From NCBI GenBank assembly GCA_902168105.1, contig CABHOY010000036.1, positions 124,001 through 188,000 of the forward strand: a stretch of DNA of 64,000 nt, written 5' to 3'. This DNA comes from an uncultured Flavihumibacter sp. GTDB taxonomy: Bacteria; Bacteroidota; Bacteroidia; Chitinophagales; Chitinophagaceae. Positions 17,672 through 27,394 of this stretch are shown piece after piece (within the stretch, counting starts at the first letter, position 1; each line of letters begins with the position of its first letter). The translations under genes were made by a program, and so were the position numbers. The notes beneath the pieces are model-generated. The model saw nothing but the letters and a program-made list of their open reading frames with translations, ran no database searches and was not told the origin of the DNA.

Positions 17672-18511
17672 TTATACATCAGACAGCCTGAATGTATCGG
17701 CTACCCTGATACCTTTGTCTGTCAATTGCACTGTGCAGCACTCATTAACGGGATCGTGCTCTAAGAACAGGATATAGTTATTCTCGACTGCTTCCTGCAA
17801 AAAGCTCTTTTTCTCCTGCAGGGTTGTCAGCGGGAACATATCGTACGCCATTACGTATGGGATAGGGATATGTCCGATGCTGGGCAGGAGATCAGCCATG
17901 TAGAGGATGGTTTTATCCTTATACTGGATCTGCGGCAGCATCATGGAATCTGTATGCCCGAATACGAAGCGGATGTTGAAGTCATTACTGAAAGGAATAC
18001 CTTCTTCCCGGGGAATGAACTTCAATTGACCGCTTTCCTGGATGGGCAGTATGTTATCTTTCAGAAAAGAGGCCTTCTCCCGGTCATTGGGTTTAGTAGC
18101 TGTATCCCAGTGTTCCTGGTTGCTCCAGTAACTGGCGTTTTTGAAAGCGGGAAGCAGTTTGTCGCCCTGCCTTTCTATAGCGCCGCCACAGTGGTCGAAA
18201 TGAAGATGTGTCAGGAATACATCGGTGATATCATCACGGTGAAAGCCATGTTTGGCAAGGGAAGTGTCAGTACTGGCGTCGCCATGCAGGTAATAATGGC
18301 TGAAGAATTTTTCATCCTGTTTATTACCGATACCTGTATCTACAAGGATCAGGCGGTCGCCGTCTTCTATCAGCAGGCTGCGCATGGCCCAGGAGCACAT
18401 GTTGTTCTCGTCTGCAGGGTTCAGCTTATTCCAGATGCTCTTAGGTACTACACCAAACATAGCGCCTCCATCCAGCTTAAAATGTCCCGTATCTATACTG
18501 TATAACTTCAT
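17672..18511 (-). CDS. MBL-fold metallo-hydrolase
   Basis: A 279-residue metallo-beta-lactamase-fold hydrolase. The metal motif is THLHFDHCGG, with further ligands in FVFGHTDSM and YMADLLPSIGH and the closing FLEHDP. The pattern resembles the lactonase-like (quorum-quenching AHL lactonase) branch, but the substrate is not assignable. No signal peptide; cytoplasmic. It lies 35 bases downstream of the MFS gene and 72 bases upstream of the GroES-like gene, all on one strand. Confidence 0.85.
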   Translation of the reverse strand: MKLYSIDTGHFKLDGGAMFGVVPKSIWNKLNPADENNMCSWAMRSLLIEDGDRLILVDTGIGNKQDEKFFSHYYLHGDASTDTSLAKHGFHRDDITDVFLTHLHFDHCGGAIERQGDKLLPAFKNASYWSNQEHWDTATKPNDREKASFLKDNILPIQESGQLKFIPREEGIPFSNDFNIRFVFGHTDSMMLPQIQYKDKTILYMADLLPSIGHIPIPYVMAYDMFPLTTLQEKKSFLQEAVENNYILFLEHDPVNECCTVQLTDKGIRVADTFRLSDV

Positions 18512-18546
18512 GATAATATCTGTTTGCGTCCTGAAGTTCGGGAATT

Positions 18547-19848
18547 TCAGTTTCCTGCGGCCAGTCTTTTTTGTTTTTGTAGTGCAGCATACAACCAGAG
18601 TAAGCCGATAACAAAAAACACGATCAGCGCCAGCACAGAATTACGCATACTTCCAGTCATTTCATGGATATAACCGAAAGTGATCAATCCGATAGCGATG
18701 GATAATTTCTCCACTACATCATAGTAGCTGAAGAATGACGCAGTATCTTCTGTTTCAGGCATCAGTTTGGCGTAGGTAGAACGACTCAGGGACTGTACGC
18801 CACCCATTACCAGCCCTACTGCTACCGCCAGCATATAGAAGTCTGTCGCAGTCTGCATACGGTATCCCGCCAGGCAAATAGCGATCCATAGAACGATCAC
18901 GGTCATCAACACAGGAAGGTTACCAAACTTGCCAGACAATCTAGCCATTCCCCACGCGCCTAGTACAGCGACGATCTGGATAGCGACTACGGATATGATC
19001 AGCTTATCAGAAGGTAGTCCGAGTTCCTGGCTACCGAAGATGGTTGCAGCCATCATCACTGTCTGAACACCCATGCTGTAAAAGAAAAAGCCACGCAGGA
19101 ATCTTTTTAATACCGGCATGTTCTTTACCTGCGCATAAACTTTCCTGATCTCTCTGAAGCCTTCAGTTAATACATTTGAGCTATGTTCCTGAATGGTAGC
19201 CCTGGATTTAGGCAGGCGTAAAAAGGTGATCTGTGCAAAACCTATCCACCAAAGTCCTACCAGCAGGAAGGTGAGGCGAACAGGCATGCCGCCGTCTATG
19301 CCAAATGGTTTCACTACAACCAATGCAAATCCGATCAGCTGGAGGATCACGCTACCTATATAGCCCATGGCAAAGCCTTTCGCACTGATACGGTCACGGT
19401 CTTCGACAACAGCTATTTCAGGCAGATAAGAGTTATAGAAAACTAATCCGCCGCAATATCCAAGTGTGGCTAGTATGAAGAAGATCGCACCATATTCAAC
19501 ATTGGGATTAGGTCCTTTAAAATTAAACAAAGCGCAGCAGCTTAATCCGCCGAGCCAGGTGAACAGCATGAGATATCTTTTCTTATTACCTCTGGTATCG
19601 GCTATAGAGGAGAGGATGGGAGACAATAAGGCTGCCAGTATAAAAGCGGCGGCCATAGAGTAATCATACAGGGCGGAGTTGACAAAGGATTTTCCGAAGA
19701 AGGTTACATTGTCGCCATTCGCCTCAGATTTCGTAATGGTAGTGAAATAGATAGGGAAAAAAGTGGTGGTAATTACCAGGTTGTACACTGAGTTAGCCCA
19801 GTCATACATTGCCCAGCCATTGATTACTTTTTTACTGGCAGTTTGCAT
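18547..19848 (-). CDS. MFS transporter, UMF1/Atg22-like
   Basis: A 433-residue permease with about twelve membrane segments. The start NGWAMYDWANSVYNLVITTTFFPIYF is the signature of the UMF1 (vacuole effluxer Atg22-like) family of the major facilitator superfamily. The family's members are thought to export amino acids or small organic molecules; substrate here is unknown. A likely operon continues to the MBL hydrolase gene 35 bases downstream. Confidence 0.9.
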   Translation of the reverse strand: MQTASKKVINGWAMYDWANSVYNLVITTTFFPIYFTTITKSEANGDNVTFFGKSFVNSALYDYSMAAAFILAALLSPILSSIADTRGNKKRYLMLFTWLGGLSCCALFNFKGPNPNVEYGAIFFILATLGYCGGLVFYNSYLPEIAVVEDRDRISAKGFAMGYIGSVILQLIGFALVVVKPFGIDGGMPVRLTFLLVGLWWIGFAQITFLRLPKSRATIQEHSSNVLTEGFREIRKVYAQVKNMPVLKRFLRGFFFYSMGVQTVMMAATIFGSQELGLPSDKLIISVVAIQIVAVLGAWGMARLSGKFGNLPVLMTVIVLWIAICLAGYRMQTATDFYMLAVAVGLVMGGVQSLSRSTYAKLMPETEDTASFFSYYDVVEKLSIAIGLITFGYIHEMTGSMRNSVLALIVFFVIGLLWLYAALQKQKRLAAGN

Positions 19849-19924
19849 ATGGAGTAAGTAAGTTGATGATCAAAAATAAGAAACACAATGCACGACAATT
19901 GTTGCGACCACGTTAAGCAGACGC

Positions 19925-20542
19925 TTATTTATAATCCTGTATCCTGATGTGATCCGGACACATGAAATATTCCTGTTCATCATTGGAACTGACGATTATA
20001 AGGCGGTCCCCGCTATAATCTGTAATAAGTTTTTGATAGAGTTGAATACCTGCTGTATCCAGGTTGGTGCAAGGCTCATCCAGCAGTAGCACGGGTACAT
20101 CAGAGAAAATGGTCAGGGCCAGTTTCAGTCTCTGTTTCATACCGGATGAGAAATAGCGGATCTGTTTGTTCATGGATTTCTCCAGGCCCACAAGGGCTAC
20201 AGCATCTGCAGGAGTGATAGAAGGAATGAATTGTTTGAACTGAAGGTGGAATTGCAGGCTTTCTGCAAGTGTGAATTCTTCAATCAGTTCGAGATAGGGA
20301 GCAGCAATGGCACAATGCCGGAAAAACTGATCAGTGCTGAGCAGTTCTTCCGGTGTGCTATAAGTAACGGTACCTTCATTGTAATGAAGGTGCCCGCTGA
20401 TAACCTGTAAAAGGGTAGATTTTCCCGAGCCATTGGGACCCAGTATGGCATACCTGCCGCCAGCTTCAAAAGTAGCGGAGACACGACGGAATATCCAGTC
20501 GTAGTTAAAACGTTTGCCTGTCTGGTGAAGCGTTATTTTCAT
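19925..20542 (-). CDS. ABC transporter ATP-binding protein
   Basis: A 205-residue stand-alone ATPase subunit: Walker A GPNGSGKST (about residues 36-44), the signature YFSSGMKQRLKLA in place of the usual LSGGQ, and Walker B VLLLDEPCTNLD. The amino end is short. No permease gene is adjacent. It is the last gene of the lipid A operon and overlaps lpxA by four bases, so translation is probably coupled; a role in envelope lipid handling is an inference from that position. Confidence 0.88.
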   Translation of the reverse strand: MKITLHQTGKRFNYDWIFRRVSATFEAGGRYAILGPNGSGKSTLLQVISGHLHYNEGTVTYSTPEELLSTDQFFRHCAIAAPYLELIEEFTLAESLQFHLQFKQFIPSITPADAVALVGLEKSMNKQIRYFSSGMKQRLKLALTIFSDVPVLLLDEPCTNLDTAGIQLYQKLITDYSGDRLIIVSSNDEQEYFMCPDHIRIQDYK

Positions 20543-21333
20543 TCGTCGCCGGCTAGTGACGTATAACCTTTCATAATGCCCCTGCCTGATTCGCGAATGA
20601 AGGAGAGTATTTCATCCCTTTCATCGGTGGCAGGATATTCAGCTTCTATGATACTGATAGCTTTTGACAGCTTGTATCCTTTCACGAATATGATACGGTA
20701 TATATCCAGTACGTGATTGATCTTTTCGAGAGAGAAACCTCTTCTTTTCAGACCGATAGAATTCACACCTACGTAAGACAGCGGTTCACGTGCTGCTTTT
20801 ACATAAGGCGGTACATCCTTTCTCACGAGGGAACCTCCTGTAACAAAGGCGTGTGCGCCTATTTTACAGAACTGCTGAACGGCTACCATACCCGCCAGTA
20901 CTACGTGGTCGCCCACGGTAATGTGACCTGCCAGGGTGGTATTGTTGGAAAATACACAGTAATTGCCCACTTCACAATCGTGTGCAATATGGCTGTAGGC
21001 CATGATCAGACAGTTGTTGCCGATCGTGGTTTTCCATTTGTCCTTGGTTCCTCTGTTGATGGTTACGTACTCTCTGATGGTGGTGTTGTCTCCGATCTCA
21101 GTTGTGGTTTCTTCGCCTGCAAATTTCAGGTCTTGCGGAATGGCGGAAATTACAGCCCCGGGAAAGATACGGCAGTTCTTACCGATCCTCGCGCCTTCCA
21201 TAATGGTGACATTAGAGCCGATCCAGGTGCCGTCTCCAATTTCAACATTTTTGTGAATGACAGTGAACGGATCGATCTTTACGTTTGGCGCAACCTTGGC
21301 GTCCGGGTGGATGTAAGTAAGCGGATGGATCAT
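20539..21333 (-). CDS. lpxA: UDP-N-acetylglucosamine acyltransferase LpxA
   Basis: First enzyme of lipid A synthesis: moves a 3-hydroxyacyl chain from acyl carrier protein to the 3-OH of UDP-GlcNAc, in the cytoplasm. The 264-residue protein is a left-handed beta-helix of hexapeptide repeats (IGSNVTIMEGARIGKN and similar), with the catalytic His in YSHIAHDCEVG and the carboxy-terminal helical part ISIIEAEYP. Length is normal. Nine bases after lpxC-fabZ and overlapping the ABC gene. Confidence 0.97.
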   Translation of the reverse strand: MIHPLTYIHPDAKVAPNVKIDPFTVIHKNVEIGDGTWIGSNVTIMEGARIGKNCRIFPGAVISAIPQDLKFAGEETTTEIGDNTTIREYVTINRGTKDKWKTTIGNNCLIMAYSHIAHDCEVGNYCVFSNNTTLAGHITVGDHVVLAGMVAVQQFCKIGAHAFVTGGSLVRKDVPPYVKAAREPLSYVGVNSIGLKRRGFSLEKINHVLDIYRIIFVKGYKLSKAISIIEAEYPATDERDEILSFIRESGRGIMKGYTSLAGDE

Positions 21334-21342
21334 TGCTATTGT

Positions 21343-22758
21343 TTAGCTTTCTCTTGTTTTAATGATTTGAGCGGTCAGGTCACCTTCAGTTACTACCTTG
21401 TTACCTACAAATACGGTTCCTCTCATTTCTACTATGCCTCTTCTGATAGGGCTCAGCAATTCCATCTTCAGGATCATGGTATCTCCCGGGAATACTTTCT
21501 GCTTGAACTTACAGTTGTCGATTTTAATAAAATAGGTATCGTAATTCTGAGGATCAGGGACAGTGTTGAGTGCTAGGATACCTCCACATTGCGCCAGTGC
21601 TTCCACCTGTAGTACGCCCGGCATTACCGGGTTACTAGGGAAATGGCCCTGGAAGAAATGCTCGTTGAAGGTAACGTTTTTGATACCTATTACCTGTGAA
21701 TCGGTAAGATCGATGATCTTATCTACCAGCAGCATCGGATAACGATGCGGCAGTGTTCTTTCAATACGAGGCAGATCAAAGATAGCTGGTTTATTAGGAT
21801 CGTATACAGGGACATCTTTAATGTGCCTGTTCTTTTTGATGTATTGTTTGATCTTACGGGCAAACTCCACATTGGAAGCATGGCCCGGGCGGTTTGCAAT
21901 GATATGCGCCTTAATAGGAACGCCAACCAGTGCCAGGTCACCTACGATGTCCAGCAGCTTGTGACGGGCTGGTTCATTCGGGAAGTGAAGCTGTATATTA
22001 TTCAGGATGCCTTCTCTTTGTGCTACGCTGATATTTTCACGCTCGAACACCTTGGCCAGGTGGCCCAGCTGTTCATCGCTTACCGGTTTATCTACTATCA
22101 CGATGGCGTTATTGATATCGCCACCCTTGATCAGGTTGTTGGAGATCAGGTATTCCAGTTCATGCAGGAATACGAAAGTACGGCAAGGCGCTACTTCCTC
22201 TTTAAAGTCCTGCAGGCTGTTCAGGTTAGCATGCTGTGTACCTAATATGGGAGAATTGAAATCGATCAGGCAGGTGATCCGGTAATCTACTGCAGGCAGT
22301 GCCACCATTTCTACGTTCTTTTTATCGTCGTAGTAATTGATGTTGGTGTCAATAGAGTACCATATCTTTTTAGCGTCCTGTTCGGCTATACCTGCTTCTT
22401 CTATCTTCTGGATAAAAGGGTAGGAGCTGCCGTCCATAATAGGGATCTCCGGACCATCGATCTCTATGTGTACGTTATCGACACCTGTACCTACCAGGGC
22501 CGCCATAATGTGCTCAATCGTACTTACGCGTGCGCCGTTGTGTTCGAGGGTAGTACTGCGGGCAGTGTCTACAACATAATCGACATCGGCTTTAACTACA
22601 GGTTGTTCAGGTAGATCTACACGCTGAAACTTAATGCCATAACCGGGAGTAGCCGGCTTCAGGGTCATGTTTACATGTGCACCTGTGTGTAAACCAACAC
22701 CCGATATCGTTACTGGGGCTTTTATCGTGTGTTGGTTAGACGACTGTTGATTATCCAT
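21343..22758 (-). CDS. lpxC-fabZ: Bifunctional LpxC deacetylase / FabZ dehydratase
   Basis: A 471-residue fusion typical of Bacteroidota. Residues 1 to about 300 are LpxC, the zinc deacetylase committing step of lipid A synthesis: GVGLHTGAHVN, STIEHIMAAL (zinc His) and HKLLDIVGDLAL (HKxxD zinc and catalytic residues). Residues from about 320 are FabZ, which dehydrates 3-hydroxyacyl-ACP: HRYPMLLVDKI and HFFQGHFPSNPVMPGV (catalytic His). The two compete for the same hydroxyacyl-ACP pool, so fusion balances lipid A and fatty acid flux. Lies between lpxD (33 bases) and lpxA (9 bases). Confidence 0.97.
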   Translation of the reverse strand: MDNQQSSNQHTIKAPVTISGVGLHTGAHVNMTLKPATPGYGIKFQRVDLPEQPVVKADVDYVVDTARSTTLEHNGARVSTIEHIMAALVGTGVDNVHIEIDGPEIPIMDGSSYPFIQKIEEAGIAEQDAKKIWYSIDTNINYYDDKKNVEMVALPAVDYRITCLIDFNSPILGTQHANLNSLQDFKEEVAPCRTFVFLHELEYLISNNLIKGGDINNAIVIVDKPVSDEQLGHLAKVFERENISVAQREGILNNIQLHFPNEPARHKLLDIVGDLALVGVPIKAHIIANRPGHASNVEFARKIKQYIKKNRHIKDVPVYDPNKPAIFDLPRIERTLPHRYPMLLVDKIIDLTDSQVIGIKNVTFNEHFFQGHFPSNPVMPGVLQVEALAQCGGILALNTVPDPQNYDTYFIKIDNCKFKQKVFPGDTMILKMELLSPIRRGIVEMRGTVFVGNKVVTEGDLTAQIIKTRES

Positions 22759-22791
22759 ATTTTTTTATAACTGTTTATCCTACTTTATTCA

Positions 22792-23841
22792 TCAAACACC
22801 TTCCCGCACGGAAAGCAGTTGTTTAATCATATCTTCCAATTCCTTCACACGTTTTTCCAGATCGGGCAAATTTCTAAAAATTGCCTGACTTTTTAGCGAA
22901 CTTTTATAATCAAAAGCCGGGGATCCCATCAGGGCTGTATTAGGTTCTGCAATAGATTTTGACAGGCCGCTCTGTGCATTGATCTTGGTCCCGTCTGCCA
23001 GCTGGATATGTCCAACCAGGCCAACCTGTCCGCCGATCACACAGTTCTTACCTATCTTGGTACTGCCGGAAATACCAGTCTGGGCCGCAATTACACTATT
23101 AGTGTCTACATCCACATTATGCGCTATCTGGATAAGATTGTCCAGTTTTACACCCTGACGAATAATAGTAGAGCCCATTGTAGCACGGTCAATGGTAGTA
23201 TTAGCACCAATTTCCACATCATCATGAATGATCACGTTACCGATCTGAGGCACTTTTTTGTAAGTTCCATCAGGCTGTGGGGCGAAGCCAAAACCATCTC
23301 CGCCGATCACACAACCAGCATGCAATATGACACGGCTACCTAGTATACAGTTGTCATATACCTTTACGCCAGGGAAGATGACAGTATCATCTTTCACGGT
23401 CACATTATCACCAAGGTATACGCCAGGATATATTTTTACATTGTTTCCAAGTACCACATTCTCTCCCAGGTAGGCAAAAGCGCCAATAAAGACATTCTGA
23501 CCGGTTTTTACAGATGCAGGGACATATGACGGCTGCTGAATGCCGGTCTTATTACCCACCATCTGTTTATATTTCTCCAGGAGAAGCGCAAAGCTGCTAT
23601 ATGCGTCCTTCACCCTGATAAGGGTTGACTTAACAGGTTTTTCCGTTACAAGGCTCTCATTCACTATCAGTATCGAAGCATTGGTAGTATAAATGAACTC
23701 TTCGTATTTAGGATTGGCAATGAAACTGAGCATCCCTTCACCGGCCTCTTCAATCTTGGCGATGTTGCTCACTTTTACGTCCGGGTTGCCTTCCAGCTTA
23801 CCATCCAGCATGGTAGCCAATTGTAATGCGCTAAACTGCAT
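22792..23841 (-). CDS. lpxD: UDP-3-O-acylglucosamine N-acyltransferase LpxD
   Basis: Third enzyme of lipid A synthesis, adding the N-linked hydroxyacyl chain to the glucosamine. The 349-residue protein has the amino-terminal LpxD uridine-binding domain (LATMLDGKLEGNPDVKVSN), a long hexapeptide-repeat helix with the catalytic His in IQIAHNVDV, the GGDGFGFAP segment, and a short carboxy helix. Normal length. Co-directional with lpxC-fabZ after 33 bases. Confidence 0.97.
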   Translation of the reverse strand: MQFSALQLATMLDGKLEGNPDVKVSNIAKIEEAGEGMLSFIANPKYEEFIYTTNASILIVNESLVTEKPVKSTLIRVKDAYSSFALLLEKYKQMVGNKTGIQQPSYVPASVKTGQNVFIGAFAYLGENVVLGNNVKIYPGVYLGDNVTVKDDTVIFPGVKVYDNCILGSRVILHAGCVIGGDGFGFAPQPDGTYKKVPQIGNVIIHDDVEIGANTTIDRATMGSTIIRQGVKLDNLIQIAHNVDVDTNSVIAAQTGISGSTKIGKNCVIGGQVGLVGHIQLADGTKINAQSGLSKSIAEPNTALMGSPAFDYKSSLKSQAIFRNLPDLEKRVKELEDMIKQLLSVREGV

Positions 23842-23940
23842 AGTTATTAATTAATAATGTTACCCGATCTGACCAGCTATCGTTTTTACCTATCCCACAA
23901 CTCGCATTTCCGGAATTTGTAATTGATAATTAGCCATTCA

Positions 23941-25167
23941 TCAGATTTTTGGATGACAAATGTAGAATTTTTTTACGGGTATAGCCAGCGTATGACTAAC
24001 CAGTGCATTATCGATGGAGGAAATGTCTTTCACAGTTCCATCCTTGAAAAGAATATTGATCTTCTCGTTATTCACATTATATGCACTGAGACAGGCCGTT
24101 CCCGTAAACACAAAATAGTCCAGGTCTTTCCCACTAATACCATATGCCTGCTGTACCTTTTGCTTCAGAAGATGGATACTATCCGCATCAAAAGCCTCAT
24201 TACTCAGTATGCATTTGAATAAATCTCTGTTAATGAGCCAATTACAAAGCAGCGATAATATCTTATCAGGATGTTGCGACCAAACCTTGATGGCGCCCAT
24301 GATATCATAATCGTCCAGCAAACAGAACTGCCGCAGGCATTCTGGTTCCTGTTCAAAGTTGGCCGCTGTGATAGTATGATAAAGGAAATACTGTAAAGCC
24401 GGGGAAGCATACAGGGAAACGCCCTGTAAAGCGAGTTCCTTGGCTCTGCACAGTATCTTAACCAACATATTCTCAGCACTCAGCACCGTTTTATGCAGGT
24501 ACACCTGCCAGTACATCAGGCGGCGTGATACAATGAACTTTTCTATCGAATAGATCCCCTTCTCTTCCACCATGAGCTCGTCACGGTGTACTGTCAGCAT
24601 CTTAATTATTCTGTCGTACCCGATCACCCCTTCGGAAACGCCCGTATAAAAGCTGTCCCTGTTCAGGTAATCCATCCTGTCTACATCTAACTGGCTGGAA
24701 ACCAATTGGTGTAGAAAGGTCTTATGATAACGTCCGTTAAAAATCTCTATCGTTAGCGTCAGCGCCCCATCCATTTCCCGGTTCAACTCCTCCATCAGCC
24801 ACTGGCTGATCTTCTCATGGGATACCCCCTCAATAATACCATTCTCCAGCGCATGGGAATAAGGCCCGTGACCAATATCATGCAAAAGTATGGCCATCTT
24901 TGCAGCAACCTCTTCCTCTGCCGTAATGTGTACCCCCTTCGCCTTTAACTCCAGCAACGCAAAACACATCAGGTGGTAAGCGCCCATGCTATGATGAAAA
25001 CGGGTATGCATCGCGCCCGGATAAACCAGATGCGCCAGCGCCATCTGGTTTATCCTGCGCAGGCGCTGATAGTAAGGATGGGAAATTAATGCAAAGATCA
25101 ACGGATGGTCAATCGTAATGAAACCATACACCGGATCGTTCACAATTTTACGCTTGCGTTCTGCCAT
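23941..25167 (-). CDS. HD-domain phosphohydrolase (dNTPase-like)
   Basis: A 408-residue HD-superfamily protein. The metal-binding residues are visible: TRFHHSMGAYH near residue 56, ILLHDIGHGPYSHALE near residue 92 (the HD pair), and SQLDVDRMDYLNRDS near residue 160. This arrangement matches the SAMHD1/dGTPase-like branch that hydrolyses phosphates from deoxynucleotides. It heads the lipid A operon; 99 bases separate it from lpxD. A -7 promoter box (25190-25197) and an AAAGGAGA ribosome-binding site lie directly upstream of the ATG at 25167. Confidence 0.9.
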   Translation of the reverse strand: MAERKRKIVNDPVYGFITIDHPLIFALISHPYYQRLRRINQMALAHLVYPGAMHTRFHHSMGAYHLMCFALLELKAKGVHITAEEEVAAKMAILLHDIGHGPYSHALENGIIEGVSHEKISQWLMEELNREMDGALTLTIEIFNGRYHKTFLHQLVSSQLDVDRMDYLNRDSFYTGVSEGVIGYDRIIKMLTVHRDELMVEEKGIYSIEKFIVSRRLMYWQVYLHKTVLSAENMLVKILCRAKELALQGVSLYASPALQYFLYHTITAANFEQEPECLRQFCLLDDYDIMGAIKVWSQHPDKILSLLCNWLINRDLFKCILSNEAFDADSIHLLKQKVQQAYGISGKDLDYFVFTGTACLSAYNVNNEKINILFKDGTVKDISSIDNALVSHTLAIPVKKFYICHPKI

Positions 25168-25189
25168 TTACCGTTCTCCTTTAGCTAGA

Positions 25190-25197
25190 CAAAGCTA
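25190..25197 (-). promoter_or_regulatory. -7 promoter box heading the lipid A operon
   Basis: TAGCTTTG on the minus strand, a full TAnnTTTG match. The leader to the HD gene would be only about 15-20 bases and holds AAAGGAGA ten bases before the ATG. Confidence 0.6.
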
Positions 25198-25410
25198 CGT
25201 TAAGGAATTATTATCTGTAACTTTTTCTAATGTATAGACGCAGACCGAAAGGAATCCCCCTATGTTCCACGCTATTTTCCCTATTTTTATGATCGAAATT
25301 ATTAATATCTGGAAACTGGCAATGGAACATGTTGTTTTTTAACAATTTATTGTGTCCGCCTAGCTTGCCAGGAACGGTTTTTGCCAAAATAGAATGGTAA
25401 CTTGAGTACG

Positions 25411-25431
25411 ATAGTTGCCACTGCCAACTAT
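25411..25431. promoter_or_regulatory. Inverted repeat upstream of porX
   Basis: ATAGTTG (25411-25417) and CAACTAT (25425-25431) form a perfect 7+7+7 inverted repeat 30 bases before the porX start. Size and place suit a dimeric regulator, but no binding protein is known. Confidence 0.45.
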
Positions 25432-25461
25432 AATTTACTTTATCATAAACACTATACTTGA

Positions 25462-27015
25462 ATGAGTCAAATAAATATACTTTGGGTAGATGATGAAATA
25501 GAGTCGCTGAAATCACAGATCATGTTCCTGGAAACAAAGGGGTATAAAGTATCAGCCCTTACCAACGGGTATGACGCCCTCGAGTTCCTGCGGGACCAGG
25601 TGGTGGACGTAGTGTTGCTGGATGAATCTATGCCGGGTATAACTGGTTTGGAAACCCTGGGCAAGATCAAGGAGATCGACCAGCAGATACCCGTGGTCAT
25701 GATCACCAAGAATGAAGCGGAAAATGTGATGGACGATGCGATCGGCTCCCAGATCACCGATTATCTTATTAAACCGGTGAATCCTAACCAGGTGCTTCTT
25801 TCCCTGAAAAAGATCATAGATAATAAACGACTGGTGGCCGAAAAGACCACCATTGCCTATCAGCAACAGTTCCGTACGCTCTTTATGGCCCTGAACTCTA
25901 ATCCGGACTATAATGAGTGGATGGATATATATAAGAAGCTGGTGTACTGGGAAATGGAAATGGGTAAAACTAATAGCCCTGAAATGCTGGAAGTGCTGAA
26001 CTCCCAGAAAGCGGAGGCTAATACTGAGTTTGCCAAATTCATCAGCCGGAACTATGCCAGCTGGGTAAATCCGAAGGCGAAAGAGGCGCCGGTCATGTCT
26101 CACACCCTTTTCCGGGATAAGATCGTTCCTGCCCTGGACAGTGAAGTGCCTAATTTTATTATTATAATAGATAACCTTCGCTGGGACCAGTGGAAGGCGA
26201 TATTGCCCATTTTCCTGGAATCGTTCCGCCTGGTACAGGAAGACACATTCTACAGTATCCTGCCTACCTCGACCCAATATAGCCGTAACGCCATCTTTTC
26301 TGGTTTACTGCCCATCGATATCGAACAGCGCTTTCCGGAAGAATGGAAAAATGACGATGAAGAGGGAGGGAAGAACCTGCATGAGGAGACCTTCTTTGCG
26401 GATCAGCTTCGCCGCCTTAAAATGGATAGCCGCTTCTCTTATACAAAGGTGACCACCCACAATGACGGACAGCACCTGGTCAATAATGTCCATAACCTGA
26501 TGTCTTACCCGATCAATGTGATCGTATACAACTTCGTGGACATGCTCAGCCATGCCCGTACGGAAATGGAAGTGCTGAAAGAACTGGCAGCCGATGAAGT
26601 GTCTTACCGTTCTATCACCGCCAGCTGGTTTGAGCACTCACCGCTGCATCAGGCCCTTCGCAGGCTGGCCGATAAAAAGATCAATCTCATCGTAGCAACA
26701 GATCACGGTAACGTGCGGGTGAAAACACCCGTAAAGGTGATCGGCGACAAACAAACCACTACGAACCTTCGGTATAAACATGGCCGTAATCTGAATTATG
26801 ATGCCAAGGAAGTGCTGGCATTCCGCGATCCAAAGGAAGCTGGGTTACCAAGGCCGAATGTGAATTCTTCTTACATCTTCGCCAAAGAGGACGGCTATCT
26901 CTGCTATCCGAATAATTATAATTACTTCGTTAATTTTTACCGGAATACTTTCCAGCACGGCGGTATTTCCCTGGAAGAAGTGATCGTACCCGTGGCGAGG
27001 CTGGTGAGTAAATAG
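25462..27015 (+). CDS. porX: PorX-type response regulator with PglZ domain
   Basis: A 517-residue response regulator. The receiver domain (1 to about 120) has the acid pair Asp10/Asp11 and phosphoacceptor Asp54 in VVLLDESMPG, and the Lys of LIKPVNP. The rest is an alkaline-phosphatase-like PglZ domain (FIIIIDNLRWDQWKAI, then ATDHGNVRV with metal ligands). This arrangement is that of PorX, which with the kinase PorY controls genes of the type IX secretion system and can hydrolyse nucleotides. Its kinase gene is not in the window. An inverted repeat lies in the promoter region. Confidence 0.92.
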   Translation: MSQINILWVDDEIESLKSQIMFLETKGYKVSALTNGYDALEFLRDQVVDVVLLDESMPGITGLETLGKIKEIDQQIPVVMITKNEAENVMDDAIGSQITDYLIKPVNPNQVLLSLKKIIDNKRLVAEKTTIAYQQQFRTLFMALNSNPDYNEWMDIYKKLVYWEMEMGKTNSPEMLEVLNSQKAEANTEFAKFISRNYASWVNPKAKEAPVMSHTLFRDKIVPALDSEVPNFIIIIDNLRWDQWKAILPIFLESFRLVQEDTFYSILPTSTQYSRNAIFSGLLPIDIEQRFPEEWKNDDEEGGKNLHEETFFADQLRRLKMDSRFSYTKVTTHNDGQHLVNNVHNLMSYPINVIVYNFVDMLSHARTEMEVLKELAADEVSYRSITASWFEHSPLHQALRRLADKKINLIVATDHGNVRVKTPVKVIGDKQTTTNLRYKHGRNLNYDAKEVLAFRDPKEAGLPRPNVNSSYIFAKEDGYLCYPNNYNYFVNFYRNTFQHGGISLEEVIVPVARLVSK

Positions 27016-27046
27016 GGACTCCGGGCTTTTTCCTTATTTTTGTTGA

Positions 27047-27394
27047 ATGAACTTTAAAGTCACACCCAATAACCTGACCCGCCTCGAAAAGATCTTTTCA
27101 GAGGCTAAGTACGAGTTGCGTTTCGAGAAGGGGACGTTCAACTCCGGCTATTGTGTACTTGAACACAAGAAGGTGGTTGTTATTAATAAATTCCTGAATC
27201 TTGAAGGGCGTATCAACTCCCTGCTCGATATATTGTCCACAATGGCGCTGGATGAAACGCTGCTTTCGCCCGAATCGCTGAAGCTGTTTAAACAGATAGT
27301 GGAAAACAGGAACGCCGCAGATGCTGCTGCAGCGGCAGACAACGCCAATGAGACATCAATACCACCTTCACCAGAACAACCTTCAGAGAATTGA
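27047..27394 (+). CDS. Conserved hypothetical protein
   Basis: A 115-residue soluble protein. The first 85 residues look like a compact alpha/beta domain (FKVTPNNLTRLEKIF...YCVLEHKKVVVINKFL), followed by an Ala- and Pro-rich disordered tail. No family recognised. It starts 31 bases after porX and overlaps the following MBL gene by four bases (ATGA), so the three are probably one operon. Confidence 0.75.
   Translation: MNFKVTPNNLTRLEKIFSEAKYELRFEKGTFNSGYCVLEHKKVVVINKFLNLEGRINSLLDILSTMALDETLLSPESLKLFKQIVENRNAADAAAAADNANETSIPPSPEQPSEN

Noticed and set aside
20713..21576. Long frame antisense to lpxA and lpxC-fabZ
   Set aside because: Crosses two genes with clear family motifs; no domain of its own.
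25211..25516. Frame of 101 codons before porX on the minus strand
   Set aside because: Overlaps the porX start and promoter region, no recognisable domain.
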